Source: Hyphomicrobiales bacterium (GTDB taxonomy: Bacteria > Pseudomonadota > Alphaproteobacteria > Rhizobiales > Rhizobiaceae). Taken from it: a stretch of DNA of 64,000 nt. Positions within the stretch are counted from its first letter, which is position 1, and each line of letters opens with the position of its first letter. The stretch is taken from NCBI GenBank assembly GCA_900469615.1, contig UBYA01000015.1, positions 62,001 through 126,000 of the forward strand, read 5' to 3'. Shown here one piece after another: positions 50,539 through 58,903 of this stretch. The position numbers were made by a program, and so were the translations under genes. The notes beneath the pieces are model-generated. The model searched no databases. It had not been told where the DNA came from and worked only from the letters and a program-made list of their open reading frames with translations.

Positions 50539-51042
50539 ATGGCCGTGCTGAAAAAGATCAATCTTGCCAAGGCTTTTGCGGCGCTGGATGAAGCCTGGAG
50601 TCCGCGCATCGGCGGCGACATCAACGATTTCCAGCTCAAGCTCGTCAAGCTGGATGGCGCATTCCACTGGCATCATCATGAAGAGGAGGACGAGTTGTTC
50701 CTCGTGGTCCGGGGCACGCTGCGCATGAAGCTGCGCGACGAAAACGGCGGCGATATCGTGCTTGGACCCGGCGAATACATCGTCGTTCCGCATGGGGTGG
50801 AACATTGCCCGGTCGCCGAGCCGACCTGCGAGGTCGTACTGTTCGAACGGAATACCACGCTCAATACCGGCAATGTGGAAAACGAGCGGACGATCCGCGA
50901 GCCAGGCGTCTTTGAGCGCCCCCTGATGACCGGCGACCCTGTTGAAACATGGGCCGCCGGGTATCGTGCGGCTCGTCAGTTCAACGCCAGCTTGTTCGAC
51001 GGCGTGCGGCATGCAGCAAATACGTCCAGCTTGGGATCGTAG
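50539..51042 (+). CDS. cupin protein, probably frameshifted at its C-terminus
   Basis: The core is a small cupin (about residues 40-110): FHWHHHEEEDELFLVVRGTL with the metal histidines and glutamate, and GEYIVVPHGVEHCPVAEP. Related cupins, as I recall them, end just after NTGNVENERTVR plus a few residues. Here the frame continues for about 50 extra residues and overlaps the 3' end of convergent eptA by 67 bases. Shifting one base near residue 120 would give an immediate stop (TGA at 50913) at the expected length. So either a frameshift extended the protein or the extension is a tolerated tail. Confidence 0.78.
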   Translation: MAVLKKINLAKAFAALDEAWSPRIGGDINDFQLKLVKLDGAFHWHHHEEEDELFLVVRGTLRMKLRDENGGDIVLGPGEYIVVPHGVEHCPVAEPTCEVVLFERNTTLNTGNVENERTIREPGVFERPLMTGDPVETWAAGYRAARQFNASLFDGVRHAANTSSLGS

Positions 51043-52637
51043 ACCTTCGTCGAGACATCCATCATGCCGAGAACGCTGTGAAAGATATTGTCGTGCGAAT
51101 AGGCGCCTTCGCCGGCACGTTTCGACAGGCATGCCATGTCGAAACCGGCGGCCTTGGCGAGATCGTCGGCCATCCACACCAGCATGGGCACATGCGTCTG
51201 CTGCGACGGGGCGATGATATAGGGCGTGCCGTGCAGATAGATGCCGTTCTCGCCGAGCGATTCGCCATGGTCGGAGAAATAGAGCACCGCGCCGGACAGC
51301 GAGTTCGAACGCTGCTTCAGCTTGTCGATGACCATCGCGACGATGTGATCCGTGTAGAGGATCGTATTGTCGTAGGCATTGGTGATTTCCTCCTGCGAGC
51401 AGGAGCTGAAGTCGTTGGAACGGCAGTCCGGACGGAAGCGGCGGAATTCCTCGGGATAGCGCTGATAATAGGCCGGGCCGTGGCTGCCGAGCTGATGGAG
51501 CACGAGCACGCTGTCGCCCTTCACCTTGTCCAGCCAGCCGTCGACCTTGTCGACGAGAATCTCGTCCTTGCATTCGCCATCCTTGCAGAAGCGCGGATCG
51601 GCCGAGGGCGGCAGATAGGTATAGGAGACGCGGTTCGTCACATCGTAGCTGCCCGTGTCGTTGTCGAGCCAGGTCACATCGACCTTGGCGTGGGTCAGCA
51701 CGTCGAGAAGGTTCTCGGACTCCAGTCCCTTGCGATGCGTATATTGTGCCCGCGGATAGATCGAGAACAGGCAGGGTATGGAGGTCGCCGTCGCCGTCCC
51801 GCAGCTGCTGGTGTTGGGGAAGTAGACGACGTTGCGCTTTGCCAGTTCCGGATTGGTCAGCTTGCCATAGCCGCCAAGCGAGAAGTTCTGCGCGCGCGCG
51901 GTTTCGCCGGCAACGATGATCGTGACGCGGGGCTTGCCGTTGTCGGCCACGCCGACCCTGCGGGCGTCCGTGCCCAGCGGCTGGGCGACCACGTTGGCGT
52001 TCTTCTGCGTATCGATGGCGTAACGCACCACGCTTGCGATCGGAATCACCGGATTAAGCGTATCCATCAGATCGCGATGAGCCCGGCCGACGCCGGCATA
52101 GGTCTTGTAGAAGCTGGTGCCGGCCACGACGAAGATCGCCGCGCAGGCGAGGATGACGGCCGTGTTATAGGCAAGCTTCTTGAGGATCGGGCGATGGACG
52201 ATCCGCACCCATGCGATGACGAGCGAGGGCAGGACGCCCGTCAGCAGAACATATGTCACGAAGCGCGTCGTAATCAGATGCCCGCTTTCCGCGCCCGTCG
52301 AGACCGCCGCGTTGCGGATCATGTCCTTGTCGATGATGACGCCGAACTGGTCGTTGAACCAGGACGATACCGATGCCACCAGCACGAAGAAGATCAGCAT
52401 CGGTTTCGTCACGTACTTTGCGGAAAAGAATGTGAAGAGCGCCATGATGCCTGCGGAAATGCCGATGACGAATGCGGCGAAGGCAGCCGGCTCGGCCGTG
52501 AAATAACTGTAGGCCTTGGTCCAGAACATGCGGTTCGTCACAAGAAGTACATAGAGGGCTGCTATAAAACACAGCGTGACGCTACCGACGGCTGGCCTGA
52601 TATTTAGCCACCCGGTAGGCGCTTTTTCATGAGTCAA
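50976..52637 (-). CDS. eptA: lipid A phosphoethanolamine transferase (EptA-like)
   Basis: A 553-residue inner-membrane enzyme: five hydrophobic segments in the first ~190 residues, then a periplasmic sulphatase-like domain. Catalytic features are VAGETARAQNFSLGGY (metal Glu), the nucleophile threonine in SCGTATATSIPC, SDHGESLGENGIYLHG (metal Asp/His), and paired cysteines for disulphides. It adds phosphoethanolamine to lipid A or core sugar, lowering negative charge. A stand-alone receiver and a PAP2 phosphatase follow. Confidence 0.92.
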   Translation of the reverse strand: MTHEKAPTGWLNIRPAVGSVTLCFIAALYVLLVTNRMFWTKAYSYFTAEPAAFAAFVIGISAGIMALFTFFSAKYVTKPMLIFFVLVASVSSWFNDQFGVIIDKDMIRNAAVSTGAESGHLITTRFVTYVLLTGVLPSLVIAWVRIVHRPILKKLAYNTAVILACAAIFVVAGTSFYKTYAGVGRAHRDLMDTLNPVIPIASVVRYAIDTQKNANVVAQPLGTDARRVGVADNGKPRVTIIVAGETARAQNFSLGGYGKLTNPELAKRNVVYFPNTSSCGTATATSIPCLFSIYPRAQYTHRKGLESENLLDVLTHAKVDVTWLDNDTGSYDVTNRVSYTYLPPSADPRFCKDGECKDEILVDKVDGWLDKVKGDSVLVLHQLGSHGPAYYQRYPEEFRRFRPDCRSNDFSSCSQEEITNAYDNTILYTDHIVAMVIDKLKQRSNSLSGAVLYFSDHGESLGENGIYLHGTPYIIAPSQQTHVPMLVWMADDLAKAAGFDMACLSKRAGEGAYSHDNIFHSVLGMMDVSTKVYDPKLDVFAACRTPSNKLALN

Positions 52638-52882
52638 TGGTTTTTCTCCGAAACCTGTTGCTGCCGGCTGGGCGGGGAACCCCTCTAGCGCAAGGTGCTT
52701 TGGCTGCTAAAGCCTGCCACCATGGCGACCAATCCTGACATTTACCTGAACGAGGCATTCTTATGCGAGGCTGTTTTGGCCCTAATTTGGCTTGTCTTTG
52801 CTTTTTGTGGTCTCCGCACTGGAGTTCAGGTTCGCGTCAGAGATAGGGATCATAGCTGCCGGATTGCAATGGGGGAGCAATC

Positions 52883-53269
52883 GTGCGGCTTTTATTGGTC
52901 GAAGATAATCCGATTATCGGCAATGCCGTACGGGATCACCTGCATGCCGACGGCTGGTCGGTCGACTGGTCGATGAATCTGGAATCCGCAACCGGCGCCG
53001 TCGCGGCTGAGATGCGCGACGTGGTTCTCCTCGACCTCCGATTGCCGGACGGGAGCGGCCTCGACGTGCTCAGGCTCATGGAAGCGCACGGGGATCCGAC
53101 GCCGGTGGTGGTCATGTCCGCCTACGATCAGCTGTCGGATCAGATGGCGGCGATGAGAAGCGGGGCCTCGGATTATCTGGTGAAGCCTTTCACGCTGGCC
53201 GAAATGACGGCTCGTGTGCGGAAGGCCGCCGGGCATGGCCGCCTGCACCGCATGCGCGATGCAGGCTAA
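52883..53269 (+). CDS. stand-alone response-regulator receiver protein
   Basis: A 128-residue protein: LLLVEDNPIIG (acid pair), phospho-acceptor Asp in VVLLDLRLPDGSGLD, MSAYD and DYLVKPFTLAEM. It resembles the receiver half of QseB/PmrA-type regulators but stops right after, with no DNA-binding domain. The GTG start has GGGGGAG at six bases. It lies between eptA and the PAP2 gene, both on the other strand, and no kinase is adjacent. Either a single-domain CheY-like protein or a truncated regulator. Confidence 0.87.
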   Translation: MRLLLVEDNPIIGNAVRDHLHADGWSVDWSMNLESATGAVAAEMRDVVLLDLRLPDGSGLDVLRLMEAHGDPTPVVVMSAYDQLSDQMAAMRSGASDYLVKPFTLAEMTARVRKAAGHGRLHRMRDAG

Positions 53270-53280
53270 ATGGGCTGGTT

Positions 53281-54048
53281 TCAGGATCTGACCGGCGTTT
53301 CCGGCCGCATGAAGTCGACGACCGTCATGGCCGCGGCAAACACCACCAGCGACAAGAGCCAACCCAGGATGGCGTCCGACAGATAGTGCGCGCCGGTCAG
53401 CACGCGCATGAACGGCATAATGATCGCGGCGGCGGCGAGGGGGATGCCGAGCGGGAGGCGAAGGCGCGGCGGCAACAGCAGCACAAGGCAAAGCAGCCAG
53501 CCGCCGGACGACGCCTCTCCGGAAACGAAGGAGCAGTTTCCGAGGCACCGGCCGGCAAACGAACCCGCCTGGACGAAATCGAGAGAGCCGCCGAAAAGAT
53601 CCGTACTGCGCGGACGCGGGCGTCCGGCATAGCCCTTAAGCAGCGTATTCACGATGAGCCCGCAGCCGATCGCCAGCGACAGCAGGGCGGCGATGGACCG
53701 ATCCGTTTTCGATGTTCTCCGCCGGATGCCGTGTCGGCGCCAGGAGGCGATCAGGTTTGTCAGCAGGACGGCGATGGCGATGTAGGGCAGCGCCAGCGTT
53801 AATCCCCGCACGATTTCAAGGAGGGGATTCCTGGCGAGAGCAAAGGTGCCGCAGATTTTTCCCAAGGGAGCGGATGATGCGCAGGGTGAGGCGGTGAAGA
53901 CGCTTCGGGCAACGGCGAGATCGATGCCTGGAAACCGATAGAAGACAAGCAGCAGCAGCCACCAAAGCGCAAACAGTGCGAGAAAGGCCAGGAAGGGTCT
54001 GCTTACCGATGCGGTCCGTTTGGTATAAGCGATGGAATTGTCGTACAT
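53281..54048 (-). CDS. PAP2-family membrane phosphatase (lipid phosphatase)
   Basis: A 255-residue protein with about six membrane helices. Phosphatase motif 1 is KGYAGRPRP and motif 3 is MRVLTGAHYLSD, both intact. Motif 2, normally PSGH, reads FVSGEAS, replacing the first catalytic histidine by glutamate. Placement beside eptA suggests lipid A or undecaprenyl-type phosphates. The start is uncertain: this ATG has no clear ribosome-binding site and a GTG 25 codons upstream is possible. It converges on the receiver gene. Confidence 0.82.
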   Translation of the reverse strand: MYDNSIAYTKRTASVSRPFLAFLALFALWWLLLLVFYRFPGIDLAVARSVFTASPCASSAPLGKICGTFALARNPLLEIVRGLTLALPYIAIAVLLTNLIASWRRHGIRRRTSKTDRSIAALLSLAIGCGLIVNTLLKGYAGRPRPRSTDLFGGSLDFVQAGSFAGRCLGNCSFVSGEASSGGWLLCLVLLLPPRLRLPLGIPLAAAAIIMPFMRVLTGAHYLSDAILGWLLSLVVFAAAMTVVDFMRPETPVRS

Positions 54049-54261
54049 CGGGAACGCTGGCCACTGTCTGAACGAGTTCGAAACGAGCCTCCGCCAGCGT
54101 TTACAAAACGCCACGACGGCCACTGACGGGCGTCCACTACGACAGAAGCCTGACAGCAGCCTGAAAGTTCAAATGCTTAGGACGTTGGTTGCACGAAGCT
54201 GATGCCCCTTCGGCCGGTTCCGACGGGGCAGGCGGTTCCCGATGTCGCCGCCGGCCGTGCC

Positions 54262-54639
54262 CTATTCGCCGGTCTGGAAATAGGCTTCCAGCCGGTAGCC
54301 GTCCGGATCGATAACGAAGGCGGCATAGTAGAACTGGCTGTAGTCCGGCCGAATGCCCGGCTGGCCGTTGTCTTCTCCGCCATTGGCGATGCCGGCGGCA
54401 TGGAAGCCATCGACCGCCGCCTGGCTCGGTGCCACGAAACAGAAATGCAGGCCGGAGCCGCGATCGGCAGGCACGGGGCGTTCCACTTCGTTGACCCAGA
54501 ACTGGGCGCGGTCCGCGCCATATCCGATCGTGCCGTCGAAATTGCTCAGGCGCTCATAGCCGAGCGGTGCCAAAGCAGCATCGTAAAACTTCTGCGCCGT
54601 CGCCAGGTCTTTGACGCCGATCGAGATATGGTCGAACAT
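54262..54639 (-). CDS. VOC-family (glyoxalase/bleomycin-resistance fold) protein
   Basis: A 125-residue single VOC domain: MFDHISIGVKDLATAQKFYD, GLHFCFVAPSQAAVDGFHAA, and the C-terminal YYAAFVIDPDGYRLEAYFQT. His4 and the glutamate in RLEAY are candidate metal ligands. Enzymes and binding proteins of this fold are diverse, so no substrate is proposed. It is a single gene. Confidence 0.88.
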   Translation of the reverse strand: MFDHISIGVKDLATAQKFYDAALAPLGYERLSNFDGTIGYGADRAQFWVNEVERPVPADRGSGLHFCFVAPSQAAVDGFHAAGIANGGEDNGQPGIRPDYSQFYYAAFVIDPDGYRLEAYFQTGE

Positions 54640-54910
54640 GAAAACAGGCTCCCGCCAGGTTTTGCGGAGTTTTGCGGAAGGCCGTGCCCAAGGAAGAAAC
54701 GCCGCGCCATCGAAAGTCCGCAGGTCCATTTACGCCCCACCATCTTGCAAGGATTGTGGGAAGTCAACAAAGGCATGCAACGGGGTGGAGGATCGTTCGA
54801 ACAGGACCTTGCACCTGTGTCGAAGTCGCCTGGGCGACGACGTTCGTGAAATCAAGGTCGGCCGTATGGTCCCCGCTCGCCGAAGCAAGGGCCTGATGTT
54901 TTCGGGCTTT

Positions 54911-54949
54911 GATGGGTGCCGGCGGCCGTGACGACCGCCGGCACCCATC
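54911..54949. other. perfect 15-bp hairpin downstream of the MFS gene
   Basis: GATGGGTGCCGGCGG and its exact complement separated by nine bases. It lies 19 bases beyond the MFS stop in that gene's direction, but has no T tract on either side, so it would work as an mRNA-stabilising end or with a factor. Confidence 0.8.
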
Positions 54950-54967
54950 GGATCAACCTGTCTTGCG

Positions 54968-56368
54968 CTATTCGGCCGCCTGATAATTCGCGGCTCTTGC
55001 CGCGGATGATCGCGGGCCGACGGCAGCGAGCAGCGTTATGGCGGCAGCAAGGATCGTCACGAAACCGATGCCGGCGATATAAGGGTTCCAACCGTAGCCG
55101 GGCGCCGCGCTGAAGACCGCCGAGGCTGCCGCCAGAATGATGCCGCCGCCGATCTGGAAGGAGGCAAAGAGCATGCCCGAAGCCAGGCCGGACTTATCCT
55201 CCTCGATATCGGACAATGCCGCGACCTGAATGGACGGATAGGTCATGGCATAGCCGACGCCAAGCAACAGCTGTGAGATGGCGACCAGCACGATCGTATC
55301 GATCTGGCCGGCGGACAATACCCAGAAGAGATAGCTGATGGCCTGCAATCCGACGCCGAACGTCATCAGCAGGGTGGTGCCGCGGGCCTGTCCGATCGTG
55401 GCGAAGCGCGGTGCGAGGAACATCACGCAGACGCCACCGACCGCGAAGGCGAATCCGGTCGCGAAAGCCGACCAGCCGACGACGGTCTGATAATAGAGCG
55501 TCGCGATGAACTGAAAACCGACATAGGCTCCCTGGAACAGTGCGGCGATGGCATTGGCGTGGCTGAGCTTGGCGCGCCGGAACATGGCAAGCGGCACCAT
55601 CGGGTCGGCATGGCGCGACTCGACCAGCAGGAAGAGCAGGATCAACACCAGAGCCGCCAGCAGCGATCCCCAGGTCGCGAATGCCTGCCAGCCGTCGGCC
55701 GCGGCGTTGGTGACGCCGAAGACGAAGAGCAGCAGGCCGGGGGTGATCGTGATGGCGCCGGCCCAGTCGAAGCGGGCGTTCGGGCCGCTCCGCTGATGAT
55801 CGGCGGGCAGAACGAAGGGGGCGACGATCAGTGCGAGGATGGCGACCGGAGCCCCCATGACCAGCGTGGCGCGCCAGCTGATGATGGTTGCCGCGCCGCC
55901 CAGCACCATGCCGAGCACGAAACCGGCGGCGCCGGTGGAGGAGAATACGCCGAGCGCCTTGGCGCGGGCGTTGCCTTCCCCGAAGACGGAGAGGAGCAGG
56001 GCGAGGGCGGCCGGTGCCGTGAAGGCGGCGGCGATGCCCTTGATCAGGCGTGCGGCGATCAGGGTCGGGGCGCTGTCGACGAAACCGCCGGCGATGCTGG
56101 CGGCGGCAAAGACGGCAAGCGACCAGAGGAACACGCGGCGGTGGCCGAAGAGGTCGGCAACGCGGCCGCCGAGCAGCAGGAAGCCGCCATAGCCGAGCAC
56201 ATAAGCGCTGACGGCCCACTGCAGCGACGTCGCCTGCATGCCGAGCTCTTTCTGGATTGCGGGCAGGGCCACCCCAATGGTGGAGACGTCCATGGCGTCG
56301 AGGAAGTTGGCGGCGCATAGCAGCAGCAACGCCAATCCGGCCCCGCTTCGGGTTTGGGAAGAAGTCAT
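54968..56368 (-). CDS. MFS transporter, 14-helix DHA2 (EmrB/QacA) type
   Basis: A 466-residue transporter with about 14 hydrophobic segments; motif A-like GGRVADLFGHRRVFL near residue 67 and LDAMDVSTIGVALPAIQKEL in helix 1 are typical of drug:proton antiporters. It is divergent from a LysR-type gene 120 bases away, which probably controls it. No membrane-fusion partner gene is present. Confidence 0.92.
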   Translation of the reverse strand: MTSSQTRSGAGLALLLLCAANFLDAMDVSTIGVALPAIQKELGMQATSLQWAVSAYVLGYGGFLLLGGRVADLFGHRRVFLWSLAVFAAASIAGGFVDSAPTLIAARLIKGIAAAFTAPAALALLLSVFGEGNARAKALGVFSSTGAAGFVLGMVLGGAATIISWRATLVMGAPVAILALIVAPFVLPADHQRSGPNARFDWAGAITITPGLLLFVFGVTNAAADGWQAFATWGSLLAALVLILLFLLVESRHADPMVPLAMFRRAKLSHANAIAALFQGAYVGFQFIATLYYQTVVGWSAFATGFAFAVGGVCVMFLAPRFATIGQARGTTLLMTFGVGLQAISYLFWVLSAGQIDTIVLVAISQLLLGVGYAMTYPSIQVAALSDIEEDKSGLASGMLFASFQIGGGIILAAASAVFSAAPGYGWNPYIAGIGFVTILAAAITLLAAVGPRSSAARAANYQAAE

Positions 56369-56488
56369 CGGGATCGTTCCTTTCTGTGCTGCCGTCTTTT
56401 GGGAGGCTGAGAGCGGCAGGGAACGAGAAAATGTACATCTTCAAACCCTATTGCAAATTGATAGTAACCATGCCAGGTATTATTGGCG

Positions 56489-57484
56489 ATGATGAATGAT
56501 GCGACGCTCCGAAAAATCGATCTCAATCTGCTTCTTGCCTTCTCCGTGCTGATGCAGGAGCGGAACGTGAGCCGTGCGGCCGAGCGCCTGCTGCTGGGGC
56601 AACCCGGCCTTTCCGCCGCGCTTCGCCGCCTGCGCGAAACGCTGGATGACGAGTTGTTCGTGCGCGTCGGGCGCGGCTTGCAGCCGACGCCGCGGGCGCT
56701 TTCCATCGCGCCGGCGATCGAGGAGGCGCTTTCCGGCATCGAGCGGGCCATCCGCCCGCCGGCGGCGTTCGATCCCGGAAACTGGCAGGGCGAGTTTCGC
56801 ATCGGGCTGTGCGACAATCTCGAATCGTCTTTCTTCGGGCCGCTGGCGGCGCGGCTGCGCCAACTGGCTCCCGGCGTCCGGCTGGTCAGCGTCGCGTTCG
56901 ACAGGCGCGACGCCGCGCGCCTGCTGGACGAGGGCGCCTACGAGTTCAGCATCTCGGTGCATGACGAACCGGCCTCCTGGCATATTCGCGCGCCCCTGTT
57001 CGAACAGACATCGTTGTGCATCTACGATGCGCGGCATCTGAAATGCGCCACGCCGCTGAGCCTGAAGCATTTCGCCGGCGCACCGCATGTAACCGTGTCT
57101 ATCGAGGGCACCATATCGACAAACGTGGATGCCGCTCTGGCGCGTCTCGGCTACCGTCGTCAGGTGGTGGCGACCGCGCCGCGTTTTTCCGCCCTGCCGA
57201 TGACGTTGCAGGCCATCCCGGCAATCGCGACCGTGCCGGAATCCATTGCCCGCTGCATGGCGAAACTGCACGATCTGACCATCTCGCCGCCGCCATTCGA
57301 ACTGCCCGCGGATTCGGTGACGATGCTCTATCGCCGCGTCGATCAGGCCGACAGTCGCTCCGTTTGGCTGCGCCGCCTGTTCGTGGACGTGGTCAGGGAT
57401 GCGCTGGAGGCGAGCGGATGCCGCATAGGCGTTTCAACGGATGCCTGCTGCTACGATTCCCCACCCTTGGCCGAAGCGGTATGA
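56489..57484 (+). CDS. LysR-family transcriptional regulator
   Basis: A 331-residue regulator: winged helix LLLAFSVLMQERNVSRAAER, then LLLGQPGLSAALRRLRETLD at the N-terminus and a periplasmic-binding-like effector domain (GEFRIGLCDNLESSFFGPLA onward), in the NodD/DgdR-like branch. The ATG used follows the TTG at which the frame can first open. It is divergent from the MFS transporter, the usual LysR-target layout. Confidence 0.91.
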   Translation: MMNDATLRKIDLNLLLAFSVLMQERNVSRAAERLLLGQPGLSAALRRLRETLDDELFVRVGRGLQPTPRALSIAPAIEEALSGIERAIRPPAAFDPGNWQGEFRIGLCDNLESSFFGPLAARLRQLAPGVRLVSVAFDRRDAARLLDEGAYEFSISVHDEPASWHIRAPLFEQTSLCIYDARHLKCATPLSLKHFAGAPHVTVSIEGTISTNVDAALARLGYRRQVVATAPRFSALPMTLQAIPAIATVPESIARCMAKLHDLTISPPPFELPADSVTMLYRRVDQADSRSVWLRRLFVDVVRDALEASGCRIGVSTDACCYDSPPLAEAV

Positions 57485-57505
57485 TCCTTCGAAAGGGGGG
57501 GGGCC

Positions 57506-58021
57506 ATGATCCGGCATACACCGCGTTTATCCCTGCGCATGCCGGAAGATCGGGACCTTGATTTCGTTACGGCGCTTTTTGCCAGGCCGGAGATCGTCGC
57601 CCACAGGCCGGAGCCGGTGCCGGATTCTCCCGCCGAAAGCAGGCGGCGTCTGGCCCGCGACCGGGCACATTGGCGCTTGCATGGGTTCGGGCGCTGGGCG
57701 GTCGAAGCCGAGGGGCGGCTGATCGGATTCGGCGGCGTTACCGTCTCGACGGAATTCGAAGGACTTAATCTCTCCTATCACCTGCATCCCGATCATTGGG
57801 GAAACGGCTATGCGACCGAACTGGTGATGGAGGCTCTGGCTTTCGCCTTTGGCGATCTGCAGGCGCAACGCGTTCTCGGGCTTGTTCGCCCCGTCAATGT
57901 CGCCTCCCGGCGCGTGCTGGAGAAATGCGGCTTCGGTTTCGAGCGTGAAGTGATGCTGCATGGCGCACCGACGCATCTCTTCTCATGCCGCTCGCCCGAG
58001 CCGACTTTACGGCGGTTCTAA
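57506..58021 (+). CDS. GNAT-family N-acetyltransferase (RimJ/RimL type)
   Basis: A 171-residue protein: RHTPRLSLRMPEDRDLDFVT at the start, LSYHLHPDHWGNGYATELVM acetyl-CoA loop, and RPVNVASRRVLEKCGFGFER. Its last four bases overlap the stop of the convergent cupin gene. It could be co-transcribed with the LysR gene 21 bases upstream. The substrate is unknown. Confidence 0.87.
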   Translation: MIRHTPRLSLRMPEDRDLDFVTALFARPEIVAHRPEPVPDSPAESRRRLARDRAHWRLHGFGRWAVEAEGRLIGFGGVTVSTEFEGLNLSYHLHPDHWGNGYATELVMEALAFAFGDLQAQRVLGLVRPVNVASRRVLEKCGFGFEREVMLHGAPTHLFSCRSPEPTLRRF

Positions 58022-58479
58022 CCGTCCGGATAGGGCATGCCGTCCTTGTGCACGAAGCGTCCGTCCGTGCTGGAACTCATCATGTCGATATCGGAGCAGG
58101 TAATCAGGTCGGTCGGCGAACGCGTACCGGCCTCGAGATAGATCGCCATGGCGTTCGATTTGTTGATCAGGTGGTGGCCGTTGCCGGAGCCCTTCGGAAA
58201 GGCGGCGCAGTCGCCGGCGCGCAGCACCGTCTCGCTATCGTCCTCGATCAGCGTCAACTCGCCTTCCAGCACGTAGACGAATTCATCCTCTTCGGAGTGC
58301 CAGTGCCGCTGGCTCGACCAGTTGCCCGGCGGCAACCGCATCAGGTTGACGCCAAAATCCGTGAGGCCGCCGGCATCGCCCAGCCGCTGGCGTATGCGCT
58401 CGGCGCAGGGGTCGTTGAACGGGGCGGGATAACGGGTGCCTTTGACTTTCGCTACGGTTGCAATATCGATCTTCGGCAT
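58018..58479 (-). CDS. cupin-domain protein
   Basis: A 153-residue cupin: NWSSQRHWHSEEDEFVYVLE (metal His/His/Glu) and AAFPKGSGNGHHLINKSNA (second motif His). The extended N- and C-termini resemble transcription-factor-free, sugar-related cupins annotated in many rhizobia. The function is not known. Confidence 0.85.
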   Translation of the reverse strand: MPKIDIATVAKVKGTRYPAPFNDPCAERIRQRLGDAGGLTDFGVNLMRLPPGNWSSQRHWHSEEDEFVYVLEGELTLIEDDSETVLRAGDCAAFPKGSGNGHHLINKSNAMAIYLEAGTRSPTDLITCSDIDMMSSSTDGRFVHKDGMPYPDG

Positions 58480-58903
58480 GACGATCCTGCCCGGGATTTG
58501 ACATGGATGGATATGCTATCCTGCGCTCCGGCAAGTCTATCAAGACTCGCCCCTGCCGGTCCAGCGCCGTATCCCGATCGAATTCGCGTCAAGTTGCCGT
58601 CGCCGATCCGGCGGACCTGTTCTTGCGGCATCGCCTCAGGCGTGCGTCGGTGGCGGTTGCGGCAACCCTGATCTGTTGTTTCCGTCACACGACTGTCATC
58701 TTTCCTACACATATGCGTCGTTTGGGCAACAGGGCCTATGTACCTGCTGTCACATATATTTTAGCTCTTGTGAAAGATGGCGCGCGACAGCAATTTCCTG
58801 TCCGGAAGCGAAGCGTTTTGCTTCGAGTTAGGCACTGGAACTTGATGTCGAGCGGCCCCCAGGCTCGTCCGTCACGCAAGTTCATTTGACGGATAGAGTG
58901 ATC
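58480..58903. other. 424-base intergenic region, ropA promoter and leader
   Basis: No credible gene. The right half should hold the porin promoter and a long leader: an A+T-rich patch around TCACATATATTTTAGC and, further down, a GAAGC...GCTTC hairpin. Two spaced GTCA half-sites near 58684-58697 recall OmpR-class direct repeats but are not proof of a site. Confidence 0.5.

Noticed and set aside
58503..58889. A 128-residue frame in the porin upstream region
   Set aside because: No ribosome-binding site or coding character; it starts inside the cupin promoter and spans the A+T-rich ropA promoter.
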